From assembly GCF_902712915.1 (NCBI RefSeq), contig NZ_CACTIA010000005.1, positions 2,454,501 to 2,518,500 of the forward strand: DNA of 64,000 nt, in the 5' to 3' direction. Both the position numbers and the translations under genes were made by a program. Source of the DNA: Acidiphilium sp. C61 (GTDB taxonomy: Bacteria; Pseudomonadota; Alphaproteobacteria; Acetobacterales; Acetobacteraceae). Shown piece by piece: positions 1-8,215 of the stretch (its first letter is position 1; every line of letters starts with the position of its first letter). The notes beneath the pieces were generated by a model. It saw nothing but the letters and a program-made list of their open reading frames with translations, was not told the DNA's origin and did not search any database.

Positions 1-1592
1 CCCGCCGCGATGCAGGTGGCGACGGACGCGGCGGCCTCGGGGCGCGGCGGGTCGATCAGCCCGGCGAGGCCGAGACATTCGAGCCCGCCTTCCATCTCTG
101 AAGCCGCCATCGCTACCGCTGTCCCCGGCTTGTGACGCCTGCGGGCGACGGCCAGCACCCGCATTCCATCGGCCGCCATGGCGGCGGCGGCGCGCATGAG
201 GGAGGCGGGATCGGCCGGCACCGCACCGGCCGGGCCGGTCATTTCGGTGCAAAGCGGAATCACCGCCTCGGGCGCGCCCTTGGTGTAGCTGACCAGCGCG
301 CCGTCCTCGTCGCGGTGCAGCGTGGTCATGCGCCGCCGCGCGGCGGTGAAGGGCAGTTCGGCGCAGCGCGCGTGGCGGGCGCGCTCGGCGGCCGGATCGA
401 GCCCTGCCGCGCTGGCTGCGTCCAGGAAAGCGGTTTCGGTCGGGTCGCCCTGCTTCGTGCCGGCGGCATCGGCGGTGGCGTCGTTGCACAAGACCAGCGC
501 GCGGAGCAGCGCCGTCGCATCCGCATCGCCGGGCGGGCGCCAGGCTCGCGTCATGCGCATCCGGTTGAGGGTCAGCGTGCCGGTCTTGTCGGCGCAGATG
601 GTGGTGACGGCGCCGAGCGTCTCGACCGCGGGGAGGCGGCGGATCAGCGCCTGCGCCCGCGCCATCCGCGCCGCACCGCCGGCCAGCAGCACGGTGACGA
701 TGGCGGGCAGCGCCTCGGGGATCGCCGCCACCGCGAGGCTGAGCGCGGTCAGCAGCATCGGCAGCGGCGCCTCGCCGCGCAGCAGCCCGGTGGCGAGGAT
801 CAGGACGCAGACCGCGAGTGCGGCGGCGGCGATCTGCCGGCCGAACCGGGCGAGCTGGCGTTGCAGCGGAGTGGGGCCGGGGGCGGCGCCGCCGATGAGG
901 GTGGCGATCCGGCCGAGTTCGGTGCCCATGCCGGTCGCGGTCACGATGCCGGTCGCGCGGCCGCCGAGCACCGAGGTGCCCTTGTAGGCCATGCAGCTTC
1001 GCTCGGGCAGCGTCGTCCCTGCTGCCATCGGGGCGACCTGTTTCAGCACCGGGGCCGATTCGCCGGTCAGCGCGGCCTCGCCGGTGTGCAGGCCTGGCGC
1101 CTCCAGCAGCCGCAGATCCGCAGGGACCGTGTTGCCGGCTTCGAGCAGCACGAGATCGCCGGGTACGAGGGACGCCGCCGGCAGCGTGATCGTCCGGCCC
1201 TGCCGCCGGACCGTCGCGACCGGGGCGGCGAGGCGGCGCAGCCCGGCCACCGCGTCCTGCGCGCGGGCGGCCTGGATGAAGCCGACCACGGCATCGAGGA
1301 TGACGATGGCGAGGATTACCGCCGTGTCCTCCAGCGCGCCGATCAGGGCGGAGAGCGCCGCCGCGCCGATCAGCAGCAGGACCATGACATCGGTGAACTG
1401 GGCAAGCAGCAGGGCGAGCCGGCTTTGCGGCTTCGCGGCCTCGATCGCGTTCGGCCCGTGGCGGCGCAGCCGGGCGGCGGCCTCGGCATCGTCGAGCCCG
1501 CGGGCCGCATCGCCGCCGAGGGCTGCGATCACCGCAGCCGCGTCGCGTGCGTGCCAGGCGGGCGGCGGCGTGGTGGGGTCAGCGCGCGCCAT
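1..1592 (-). CDS. Cation-transporting P-type ATPase, partial (3' end outside window)
   Basis: ATP-driven inner-membrane cation pump of the P2 type; the Ca2+-ATPase-like class is inferred from the N-terminal domain. Translation from the ATG at 1592 shows a cation-ATPase N-terminal domain (residues about 10-60), a paired membrane hairpin (about 65-105), the actuator-loop TGES motif at residues 176-179 and the phosphorylation motif DKTGTLT beginning at D335 (571-590). About 530 residues are visible, so roughly the last third (the rest of the nucleotide-binding domain and the C-terminal helices) lies beyond the left edge. The start overlaps the 3' end of the upstream exchanger gene by 14 bases, so the two are probably co-transcribed and both concern cation homeostasis. 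The transported ion cannot be decided from this part. Confidence 0.93.
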   Translation of the reverse strand, partial: MARADPTTPPPAWHARDAAAVIAALGGDAARGLDDAEAAARLRRHGPNAIEAAKPQSRLALLLAQFTDVMVLLLIGAAALSALIGALEDTAVILAIVILDAVVGFIQAARAQDAVAGLRRLAAPVATVRRQGRTITLPAASLVPGDLVLLEAGNTVPADLRLLEAPGLHTGEAALTGESAPVLKQVAPMAAGTTLPERSCMAYKGTSVLGGRATGIVTATGMGTELGRIATLIGGAAPGPTPLQRQLARFGRQIAAAALAVCVLILATGLLRGEAPLPMLLTALSLAVAAIPEALPAIVTVLLAGGAARMARAQALIRRLPAVETLGAVTTICADKTGTLTLNRMRMTRAWRPPGDADATALLRALVLCNDATADAAGTKQGDPTETAFLDAASAAGLDPAAERARHARCAELPFTAARRRMTTLHRDEDGALVSYTKGAPEAVIPLCTEMTGPAGAVPADPASLMRAAAAMAADGMRVLAVARRRHKPGTAVAMAASEMEGGLECLGLAGLIDPPRPEAAASVATCIAA

Positions 1593-2595
1593 AGAGGAAC
1601 AGCACGTAGGCGTTGAGCAGATACATGGCGAACAGGCCGAAGCTGATCCAGCCGACGGTGCGGAACAGCCGGTTCTGCGGCCGGTAGAGCAGGCCGGCGA
1701 TCAGCAGGCCCGACATCACCACGCACGACATGGCAGAGACCACGTGGATCGGCGATGCGTGATCGAGGATCGGGCCGTGGCGGTAGAACAGGTCGTCGAT
1801 CCCGAGGACCAGCATGTTGAACATGTTGCTGCCAAGGATGTTCGCCATCGCGAGATCGACGGCGCCGATCCGCGCCGCGACGATGCTGACCACGAGTTCG
1901 GGCAGCGAGGTGACGGCGGCGACGAGCAGCGTGCCGACGAAGGTCTGCTGCCAGCCCATCGCCCCGGCGAGGGCGACCGCGACGAAGGGCAGCGCGCTGC
2001 CCGCCGCGACCACCAGCGCCGCGGCCCCGGCATAGGCGCGCAGGGCCTCGGCGAGCGGAATGCCGGCCTCGCGCGCCATCGGCGGGTGCAGTGCCTGATC
2101 CTGCTGTTCATAGATGAAGATCGCCCGCGCCCCGAGCCCGTAGAGCAGGAAGATGATCGGCGTCGAGCCGCCGATGCCGAAGAGGGAAACTGCGAGCCCC
2201 TCGCCATGCAGCGCGAGGGTGAGGCCGGCGAAGCCGATCAGCAGGATGCCGAAGGCGGATGACAGGATGTGGCCCTGCCGCACCCGGCGATAGACGCTTT
2301 CCTCGCGCAGCATGAAATCGAGCACGATCAGGATGGCGAGATTGAAGATGCAGCTGCCGAAGACGTCGCCCACCGCGGTATCCGGCGCATCGGCGAGGCT
2401 GACGGCGCTGATGCCGGTGCTCAGCTCCGGCAGCGAGGTGATCGAGGCGACGAGGATGAGGCCGATCCAGCCGCCGGAGAGATTGGTCCGCGCGGAGATA
2501 ATCTCGCCGTTGCGCGACAGCGCCGGGCCGGCCAGCCCCACCAGCGCGGCGCAGAGACCGAAGCCGAGCCAGAGACCGGCGAGGTGCGGCGTCAT
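1579..2595 (-). CDS. Sodium/calcium exchanger family membrane protein
   Basis: Inner-membrane cation/Ca2+ antiporter of the CaCA (NCX/CAX-like) superfamily, 338 residues. The two inverted alpha-repeats typical of the family are visible: SITSLPELSTGISAV near residues 48-62 and VTSLPELVVSIVAARIG near 233-249. Each carries the conserved S-L-P-E core that holds the ion-binding acidic residue, within about ten hydrophobic helices. The ATG at 2595 overlaps the stop of the permease gene by four bases (ATGA), which supports this start over a longer in-frame extension reaching 2808. It sits between an AI-2E-type permease and a P-type ATPase in one leftward operon. The ion exchanged is inferred, not shown. 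Confidence 0.88.
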   Translation of the reverse strand: MTPHLAGLWLGFGLCAALVGLAGPALSRNGEIISARTNLSGGWIGLILVASITSLPELSTGISAVSLADAPDTAVGDVFGSCIFNLAILIVLDFMLREESVYRRVRQGHILSSAFGILLIGFAGLTLALHGEGLAVSLFGIGGSTPIIFLLYGLGARAIFIYEQQDQALHPPMAREAGIPLAEALRAYAGAAALVVAAGSALPFVAVALAGAMGWQQTFVGTLLVAAVTSLPELVVSIVAARIGAVDLAMANILGSNMFNMLVLGIDDLFYRHGPILDHASPIHVVSAMSCVVMSGLLIAGLLYRPQNRLFRTVGWISFGLFAMYLLNAYVLFLYGAR

Positions 2596-3728
2596 GGCGC
2601 GGGCCCGCCGCGGCGGCGGCGCAGCAGGTCGAGGGCGAGGAGGGTGAGGGTCATGGCCAGGGGGCCGAGGATGAAGCCGGGCGGGCCGAAGACGATGAGG
2701 CCGCCGATGATGGCGATGAAGACCGGCACGGTGGGCAGCCGCAGCCGGTCGCCGACCAGGATCGGCCGCACCACGTTGTCGATCTCGCCGACGATGAGCG
2801 CGCCCCACAAGGCGAGGATCAGCGCCTTCGTCTCCTGGCCTTCGAGGGCGAGATAGGCGGCTTCGGGAATCCAGACGACGAAGGTGCCGAGCACCGGGAC
2901 GATGGCGAGCAGGCTCATCACGATGCCCCAGAACAGCGGCGCGCCGAGGCCGAGCGCCCAGAACATCAGCCCGGCCAGCGTGCCTTGCAGCGCCGCGACC
3001 ATGACGGTGCCGTAGACGATCGCCTGCACGGTGCCGCCGATGCGGGCGAGGAGGCTCTCGACCTCCGCCGCATCGAGCGGGAGGGTCCGGCGCAGCGAAG
3101 CGATTGCGGCGGCGCGGTCGCGCAGCGCGTAGAACAGGATGTAGAAGGCGAGGACGATCTCGATCACCTGCGCCACCGAGCCGCGCAGCAGGGCGGCGCC
3201 GGCATTGCCGAGCATCGCCACCAGCCGGCCGAGCAGGCCGGAGAGATCGAGCTCCGCCGGCAGCCAGGCGAGGGCGGGCAAGCGGAGCGGGCCCTCGGCC
3301 GCGAGCCGGGCCTGGATGAAGGCGGCGCCGGCGATCGCGCCATGGGCCAGCCGCTCGACCACCAGCGTCGCCGGCGCGCCGACGACGAGGATCGCCACCA
3401 GCACGGTCAGCCCGGCGGCGAGGCCGCGATGGGGGATGCGCCGTTCGACCCGCGCCTGCAACGGGGCGAACAGGATGGCGAGCACCAGCGCCCAGGTCAG
3501 CGCGCCGAGAAAGGGCAGCGCCAGCGCGGCGCAGATCGCGAGACCGGCGGCGGCGGCCAGCGCCAGGGCGATGAGGCCGGCGCGCTCCTCCGGCGGCGGG
3601 TCAGCCATCGGCCGGTCTGATCCCGGCCTGTCTGATCCCGGCCGGTCTGATCCCGGCCGGTCTGATCCCGGCCTGTCTGATCCCGGCCTGTCTGATCCCG
3701 GCCGGTCTGCTACCGGCTGGTCAGCCAT
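2592..3728 (-). CDS. AI-2E/PerM family permease with N-terminal repeat
   Basis: Polytopic inner-membrane protein of the AI-2E transporter (PerM, formerly UPF0118) family; 378 residues with about eight hydrophobic segments and the family-typical glycine/proline-rich C-terminal helices. Members export or move small molecules or ions, and the substrate here is unknown. The first 40 residues are unusual: the pentapeptide D-R-P-G-S is repeated six times, encoded by a 15-bp tandem repeat at 3611-3715, and MAD is found on both sides of it. The true functional start may be the second MAD (codon at about 3609), with the repeat representing an expansion around the start codon. It is first in a leftward operon with the exchanger and P-type ATPase. 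Confidence 0.85.
   Translation of the reverse strand: MADQPVADRPGSDRPGSDRPGSDRPGSDRPGSDRPGSDRPMADPPPEERAGLIALALAAAAGLAICAALALPFLGALTWALVLAILFAPLQARVERRIPHRGLAAGLTVLVAILVVGAPATLVVERLAHGAIAGAAFIQARLAAEGPLRLPALAWLPAELDLSGLLGRLVAMLGNAGAALLRGSVAQVIEIVLAFYILFYALRDRAAAIASLRRTLPLDAAEVESLLARIGGTVQAIVYGTVMVAALQGTLAGLMFWALGLGAPLFWGIVMSLLAIVPVLGTFVVWIPEAAYLALEGQETKALILALWGALIVGEIDNVVRPILVGDRLRLPTVPVFIAIIGGLIVFGPPGFILGPLAMTLTLLALDLLRRRRGGPAP
3611..3715. repeat. 15-bp tandem repeat, 7 copies
   Basis: Seven 15-bp units with the consensus GCC(G/T)GTCTGATCCCG; the last is degenerate. The period is a multiple of three and the array is read in frame as D-R-P-G-S units at the N terminus of the permease. The flanks both contain TCAGCCAT, consistent with expansion by slipped-strand replication around the start codon. 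Confidence 0.95.
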
Positions 3729-3887
3729 GCGCCGTCATGGCCGCGCGCCGCGTCCGCTCCCGTTTGCCTGCTCCGCCCTCGTCCTGCCGGCGCGCCATAC
3801 GGCGGATATGGGCAAGCGTCCGGTCAGGCGCAGTTACCTAATCGGGTAGGGTGGTCGCGGATGATCTGCTCTATCTTGTCGTTTATC

Positions 3888-3936
3888 AGGTCATCTTTAT
3901 CCGATCAGATGATTCCATCTGATCGGATGATGCTCT
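3888..3936. repeat. REP-like nested palindrome, type A
   Basis: A 12-bp inverted repeat (ATCCGATCAGAT / ATCTGATCGGAT) with a six-base loop, flanked by a second imperfect inverted repeat (G-x-CATC / GATGCTC). The same structure recurs at 23000, 23065, 46809 and 46913. Here it forms the last codons and the stop of the leftward hypothetical gene. Confidence 0.9.
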
Positions 3937-4540
3937 TGCCCTGCGGCGGGTCGCGCAGCCGCTCGCGCCGGCGCAGCCAGGCGGGCGGGCGGAAGCGGCG
4001 CGGGAGTTTTGCGACTGATTCGTCCGTGCTGGGCGGCAGGACGGGTTCGGGTTTGGGGCGGGGGGTGCGCCTTGCGCGCGGCGCGAGGCGGAGCATCGCC
4101 GGGAGCTTCAGGCCGAGGCTGCGGCAGAGCGGGCGGAGGATGCGGCCAAGGCGGGGTTCCTCGCCGATGCGGCGCTGCAATGCGGGATCGGCGAGCAAGG
4201 CGCGGAGCAGGCCGGCGGCGGCGGCGGCCTCGGGGACCGGCGCCAGCAGCCAGGCGGGGCGGCGCGGCAGGATGGGCTTGCAGCCGTTCTTTTTTTGAAC
4301 CGTCTCGTCACTATGCCCCGTATTGTCGCCATGCTGCGGGCGCGGGTGGCGACGGGGGCGCGGCGGCGGCGCAGGAGCGGCGCAGAGGCGGGCGAAATGC
4401 CGCGCATAGCGTTGCAGCCGGGTCCAGAGCAGGGCGCCGAGCGGGCCGCCATCCGCACCAAAGGCGCCGGCGGCGGCCCGGCGCGCCACAGCACCGCACA
4501 GCACGTCGATCAGGATCCGGAAACGTAGTGCGACATCCAT
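3905..4540 (-). CDS. Hypothetical Arg/Pro-rich protein, probably Acetobacteraceae-specific
   Basis: A 211-residue protein of unknown function. The ATG at 4540 opens a hydrophobic N terminus (D-V-A-L-R-F-R-I-L-I-D-V-L), followed by a Pro/Arg-rich linker. A conserved-looking central block follows (R-R-P-A-W-L-L near residues 95-101, then L-L-A-D-P-A-L-Q-R-R, then R-I-L-R-P-L-C-R-S-L-G-L), and a basic proline-rich tail. I recall similar small proteins from Acetobacteraceae, but no function. Its stop codon and last residues (I-I-R-S-D-G-I-I) are encoded by the REP-like palindrome, so the C terminus appears to have been altered by that element. No operon partner is evident. Confidence 0.6.
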   Translation of the reverse strand: MDVALRFRILIDVLCGAVARRAAAGAFGADGGPLGALLWTRLQRYARHFARLCAAPAPPPRPRRHPRPQHGDNTGHSDETVQKKNGCKPILPRRPAWLLAPVPEAAAAAGLLRALLADPALQRRIGEEPRLGRILRPLCRSLGLKLPAMLRLAPRARRTPRPKPEPVLPPSTDESVAKLPRRFRPPAWLRRRERLRDPPQGKSIIRSDGII

Positions 4541-4685
4541 GAACGGAACAGGAACATACTTGCCCCGGGGTGGGCAATGTTTTTGCTCCTGTTTCGCTCC
4601 GCTCCCCGCTTTTTTCCGGCCTGTTTCGGGCTGGCGATCCCGGGCGGAGCGCGGCATTGCGCCGGTCCGCGAGCGGGGTAGGGGA

Positions 4686-4982
4686 TCAGAACATGCGCCC
4701 GTTGAGGAAGCCGAGGGCGGGGAGCGGGCGCCAGCCGCGCGGCAGCTGGGCGCGGGTCATCGCCCGGATCGTGTAGCGCGGCACCGGCTGCTCGCAGCGC
4801 TGGAGGAAGCCGAGATAGGCGCGGACCTGCTGTTCGCGCCAGGCGCGGTCCGCCTCGGCGCTCGTGTGGCTCGGGTGGATGTCCGCCACCCGCACCACCC
4901 TCCCGATGGTCGCGATCACGGCCCAGGAACGGTCGTCGGCGCGGGAGGGGGATTTCTCGAAGCTGCTGATCTTCTCCGGCAT
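4686..4982 (-). CDS. Hypothetical protein, about 98 residues
   Basis: A short leftward frame with balanced composition, unlike the Arg/Ala-rich shadow frames around it. The central block I-A-T-I-G-R-V-V-R-V-A-D-I-H-P-S-H is followed by a helical segment with R-A-W-R-E-Q-Q-V-R-A-Y-L-G-F-L. I do not recognise a family. The ATG at 4982 is chosen; a GTG at 5000 would add six residues. It lies between the preceding hypothetical gene and a long tandem-repeat tract, with no clear promoter. Confidence 0.5.
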   Translation of the reverse strand: MPEKISSFEKSPSRADDRSWAVIATIGRVVRVADIHPSHTSAEADRAWREQQVRAYLGFLQRCEQPVPRYTIRAMTRAQLPRGWRPLPALGFLNGRMF

Positions 4983-5036
4983 TTGCAGCAAGACTGACAC
5001 GGCGCGGGGGGCGACGGCAAGCGATTCTGCGGCCCA

Positions 5037-5225
5037 GCGGCGAATGCCGCGGATCAGGTGCAGCGGCGAATGCCGCTGATCAGGTGTGGCGGCGAATGCC
5101 GCGGATCAGGTGCAGCGGCGAATGCCGCGGATCAGGTGTGGCGAACGCCGCGGATCAGGTGTGCCCCATGCTGAGGAGCAGGTGGGGCGGACCAGGTGGA
5201 GCGGATCAGGTGGGGCGGATCAGGC
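5037..5225. repeat. 26-bp tandem repeat tract downstream of the acyl-CoA dehydrogenase gene
   Basis: Four 26-bp units (AGCGGCGAATGCCGCGGATC followed by AGGTG and one variable base), one 23-bp unit and then degenerate 13-14 bp units based on GGCGGATCAGGT. The array runs directly into the stop codon of the leftward acyl-CoA dehydrogenase gene at 5220-5222. The shared GGATCAGG core is the gene's own stop-codon neighbourhood (CCTGATCC on the coding strand). No unique spacers are present, so it is not a CRISPR array. Confidence 0.92.
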
Positions 5226-6386
5226 GGCGCCGGTCATTTCGCGGATCATGTTGCGGGCGATCAGCAGCTGCTGGATCTGCGTCGTCCCCTCGTAGATGCG
5301 GAACAGCCTGACATCGCGGTAGAACCGCTCGACCGCGTATTCCTGCATGTAGCCGGCGCCGCCATGGATCTGCACCGCGCGGTCGGCGACGCGGCCGACC
5401 ATCTCGCTCGCATACATCTTGCAGCAGGCCGCCTCGGTGGAGACGTTGCGGCCGGCATCCTTGCGGCGCGCCGTCTCCTCGATCATGCAGCGGGCGGCGA
5501 AGGCCTCGGCCCGGCTGTCCGCCAGCATCGCCTGGATGAGCTGCTTCTCGGCGATCGGCTCGCCGAACTGCCGGCGGTCGAGGGCGAAGGCGAGGCTGTC
5601 GCGGATCAGCCGCTCGGCGGCGCCGACGCAGACCGCCGAGATGTGCAGGCGCCCGCGGTCGAGCACTTTCATCGCGGTCTTGAAGCCCTGGTTCTCCCGC
5701 GCCGGACCGCCGATGATGGCGGATTCGGGCACCCGCACATCCTCCAGGATCACGTCGGAGGTGAGCGATCCCTTCTGGCCCATCTTGCGGTCCGGCCGGC
5801 CGAGCGAGAGGCCGCTGGAGCCGGCCTCGACCAGGAAGGCGCTGACGCCGGATGCGCCTTTCACCGCTGTGTTGGTGCGGGCGAAGACGGTGAAGAGATC
5901 CGCGCGCGGGGCGTTGGTGATGTAGCGCTTGGTGCCGTTGAGGATGAAATCGCCGCCGTCGCGCCGGGCGGTGGTGCGCAGGCTGCCGGCATCCGAGCCG
6001 GCATCCGGCTCGGTGAGGGCGAAGGAGGCGATCATCTCGCCGCTGGCGAGCTTCGGCAGGTAGTGCGCCTTCTGCGCCTCGGTGCCGTCGATGATGATGC
6101 CCTGCGCGCCGATGCCGTTATTGGTGCCGACCAGCGAGCGGAAGGCGGGCGAGGCCTGGCCGAGGATGAAGGCGGCCTGCACCTCCTCCGCCATCGACAG
6201 GCCGAGCCCGCCATGGGCCTCGGGGATCGACATGCCGAACAGGCCCATCTCGCGGATTTCGGCGACCAGTTCGGCGGGGATGTCGTCCTCGTCGGCGACG
6301 CGGTCTTCGGCGGGGATCAGCCGCGCCTTCACGAAGCGGTCCAGCGTGTCGAGGAACTGGGCGAGGGTTTCGGAATCCAGGGCCAT
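5220..6386 (-). CDS. Acyl-CoA dehydrogenase
   Basis: FAD-dependent acyl-CoA dehydrogenase (388 residues, normal family length) that oxidises an acyl-CoA to the 2-enoyl-CoA and passes electrons to ETF. Seen in the sequence: an N-terminal helical domain, the middle-domain signature A-L-T-E-P-D-A-G-S-D near 122-131, the RRQFGEPI block, the Q-I-H-G-G-A-G-Y-M motif, and the C-terminal I-Y-E-G-T containing the usual catalytic glutamate. The gene follows an IclR-type regulator on the same strand by 14 bases, which suggests a small autoregulated operon for an unidentified acid or branched-chain acyl substrate. The 3' end merges into a tandem-repeat tract. Confidence 0.95.
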   Translation of the reverse strand: MALDSETLAQFLDTLDRFVKARLIPAEDRVADEDDIPAELVAEIREMGLFGMSIPEAHGGLGLSMAEEVQAAFILGQASPAFRSLVGTNNGIGAQGIIIDGTEAQKAHYLPKLASGEMIASFALTEPDAGSDAGSLRTTARRDGGDFILNGTKRYITNAPRADLFTVFARTNTAVKGASGVSAFLVEAGSSGLSLGRPDRKMGQKGSLTSDVILEDVRVPESAIIGGPARENQGFKTAMKVLDRGRLHISAVCVGAAERLIRDSLAFALDRRQFGEPIAEKQLIQAMLADSRAEAFAARCMIEETARRKDAGRNVSTEAACCKMYASEMVGRVADRAVQIHGGAGYMQEYAVERFYRDVRLFRIYEGTTQIQQLLIARNMIREMTGAA

Positions 6387-6400
6387 GGCGCTCTCTTCTG

Positions 6401-7237
6401 TCAGGGGGAAACCGCGGCGACGCGGCGGACGAGGTCGATCAGGCGGGGGGCGATGTCCGCCTCGATCCGCGCTGGGGTGAGGGACTGGGCGGGGCCGCCG
6501 CAGTTGAAGGCCATGATCGGCGTGCCGTCGCGCGGGATGAAGGGGATGGCGACGGCGTTGACGCCGGGTTTCCAGTCGCCATACGAGGTGCAGTAGCCGA
6601 GCGCCGCGTGCTGCGCTATTGCAGCCTCGATGCCGGGGCGGATCGCAGGCCAGGCGGCGCCCTCATGCGCGCGGATCTCGTCGAGCAGGCGGGCGCGGGC
6701 TTCGGGCGCGTGGGCGGCGATGCAGGCGCGGCCGAGCGCGCTGGTGGCGAGGCGGATATGCGCGCCGACCTCGATCGCCAGCGTCACCGCGTCGGTGCCC
6801 TTGCAGCGCTCGATATAGACCATCGACATCCGGTCCCGGCTGGCCATCGCCACCGGCATGCCGGAGTGATCGGCCAGCGCCTGCATGAACGGGCGGGCGA
6901 GATCGCGCAGCTTGAGGCCGGCGAGGCAGGAATAGCCGAGCGAGAGCACCGGCGGGGCGAGGCGGTAGCGCGCGGTGTCGGCGTGGTGGGAGAGGTAGCC
7001 GAGCCGGTGCAGCGTGTAGGTGAGGCGGGAGATGGTGGATTTGCTGAGCCCGGTGCGGGCGGCGAGCTCGCCATTGCCGAGGGCCTCGCCCTCGCGGCGG
7101 AAGGCGCGGAGGATGTCGAGCCCGCGGGCGAGGGCGACGACGAAATCGCGGTCCTGTGCGGGGCCGGGCCCGGAATCGGCCAAGGGATTGGCCAAGGAAT
7201 CGGCTGCGTGTGCGGGGCGTGGGCTGCGCGGTCTCAT
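6401..7237 (-). CDS. IclR family transcriptional regulator
   Basis: DNA-binding repressor or activator of the IclR family, 278 residues. The winged helix-turn-helix lies at about residues 34-90 (A-R-G-L-D-I-L-R-A-F, then L-S-K-S-T-I-S-R-L-T-Y-T-L). The C-terminal effector-binding domain follows (M-V-Y-I-E-R, then L-G-R-A-C-I-A-A, then A-V-A-I-P-F-I), a pattern typical of PcaR/PobR-like aromatic- or acid-responsive members. The first 25 residues are a poorly structured Pro/Ala extension. The adjacent downstream acyl-CoA dehydrogenase is the probable target. A perfect 9-bp inverted repeat 78 bp upstream of the start is the probable operator and points to autoregulation. Confidence 0.93.
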   Translation of the reverse strand: MRPRSPRPAHAADSLANPLADSGPGPAQDRDFVVALARGLDILRAFRREGEALGNGELAARTGLSKSTISRLTYTLHRLGYLSHHADTARYRLAPPVLSLGYSCLAGLKLRDLARPFMQALADHSGMPVAMASRDRMSMVYIERCKGTDAVTLAIEVGAHIRLATSALGRACIAAHAPEARARLLDEIRAHEGAAWPAIRPGIEAAIAQHAALGYCTSYGDWKPGVNAVAIPFIPRDGTPIMAFNCGGPAQSLTPARIEADIAPRLIDLVRRVAAVSP

Positions 7238-7314
7238 GGCGCGGCGCCCTGGCGGACGGACGGCATGGGCCGGGCTTAGGCTGGGGCGGGGTTTTCTGTC
7301 AAGTTTGCGGAAAA

Positions 7315-7335
7315 ATATTCCGCAGAGCGGAATAT
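7315..7335. promoter_or_regulatory. Candidate IclR operator (perfect palindrome)
   Basis: Arms ATATTCCGC and GCGGAATAT separated by AGA form a perfect inverted repeat in a locally AT-rich stretch upstream of the iclR-type gene. Length and symmetry fit IclR-family operators. Binding is inferred from position. Confidence 0.6.
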
Positions 7336-7379
7336 AAAAGGCGAGGGAGGTCCCGCCGCCCGGTATGGCGGCGGGGTCT

Positions 7380-7408
7380 GGTGTGGATCAGGCTGTGTGG
7401 ATCAGGCG
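7380..7408. repeat. Duplicated stop-codon neighbourhood of the carbonic anhydrase gene
   Basis: Two 14-bp copies of (T)GTGTGGATCAGGC; the copy nearer the gene contains the TGA stop (7402-7404, minus strand) and the second lies just beyond it. It is one of several such stop-region duplications in the window. Confidence 0.7.
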
Positions 7409-7992
7409 GGACGGCCGAGCGCGGTGGCGGCGGCGACCTCGTTGAGGCGGCCGGTGCGGACGTCGAAAATATAGCCGTGGATGGCGATGTTGGCCGGGAC
7501 CAGCGGATGCGCGCGGATGTGCCGGACATCCTGCACCACGCTTTCCTCCTGGTTGCGGATCGAGAGCCACTTGATGAAATGGCCATCGGCGCAGCCGCCG
7601 CCATGCTGCGGGTTGGACCAGGTCAGCGTCGTCATGTCGAGGCTGGCGGTGTTCAGATTGTCGTCCAGCAGCTCGGCCATGCGCTGGTCGGTGAAGGTTT
7701 CCATGCCGCAATTGGTGTGGTGGATCACGAACCATTCGGTGGTGCCGAGCAGCTTGTGCGAGATGACGAGGGAGCGGATGGCATCGTCGGTCGCGCGGCC
7801 GCCGGCATTGCGGATGACATGCGCGTCGCCCTCGGCGAGGCCGGCATAGCGGGCGGGGTCGAGCCGCGCGTCCATGCAGGTGAGGATGGCGAAGTGGCGC
7901 GCCGGGGGCATCGGCAGGTCGGCCTTCGCGCCGAAGCTGGCGGCATAGTCGGCATTGGCGGCGAGGATTTCGGTGACGGTCTTGGAGGACAT
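7402..7992 (-). CDS. Beta-class carbonic anhydrase
   Basis: Zinc enzyme interconverting CO2 and bicarbonate, cytoplasmic, 196 residues. The beta-class metal ligands are visible: C39 in L-T-C-M-D-A-R (with the D41-x-R43 dyad) and H92/C95 in H-H-T-N-C-G. The M at 7992 gives the usual length; the longer in-frame extension upstream is Arg/Pro-rich noise. This compact form with C-M-D-A-R-L-D-P resembles the small beta-CA subgroup common in actinobacteria and acetic acid bacteria. Monocistronic as far as can be seen. Its stop neighbourhood (GTGTGGATCAGGC) is repeated once immediately downstream. Confidence 0.93.
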   Translation of the reverse strand: MSSKTVTEILAANADYAASFGAKADLPMPPARHFAILTCMDARLDPARYAGLAEGDAHVIRNAGGRATDDAIRSLVISHKLLGTTEWFVIHHTNCGMETFTDQRMAELLDDNLNTASLDMTTLTWSNPQHGGGCADGHFIKWLSIRNQEESVVQDVRHIRAHPLVPANIAIHGYIFDVRTGRLNEVAAATALGRPA

Positions 7993-8109
7993 TGGGGCTG
8001 CTTTCGGGTCCGGGTGGCGGTTACGCTCAGGTCGTCGCCGGAACGTTGCGATGGCGAGACGGGCGGGAGATATGCCACCGGGAGGGGAAGTCAACCGCGG
8101 GGGCGCGGT

Positions 8110-8215
8110 TTGTCTGGCATCAGCCGCCGCCGCGGCGATTTGGGTTAGCCGCCGTTGCGGTTGTTTCGCATCAGCCGCTGCTGCGGCGATTTGAATTAGC
8201 CGCCGTTGCGGCGGG
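8110..8215. repeat. About 53-bp direct repeat, 2 copies, at the 3' end of the NeuD-type gene
   Basis: Two copies of a unit built from GCATCAGCCGC(C/T)GC, CGGCGATTTG and TTAGCCGCCGTTGCGG. The copy nearer the gene contains the TAA stop (8196-8198, minus strand) and final codons of the acyltransferase, and the second copy lies downstream. The unit carries its own smaller CGG/CCG palindromes. Confidence 0.85.

Noticed and set aside
132..2262. Long rightward open frames opposite the P-type ATPase and exchanger genes
   Set aside because: Their products are Arg/Gly/Ala-rich without any family pattern, while the opposite strand encodes clear P-type ATPase and exchanger motifs; they are GC-driven shadow frames.
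5037..5163. Possible CRISPR array
   Set aside because: Units are directly adjacent without unique spacers, and the period matches the gene-end repeat pattern; there are no cas genes.
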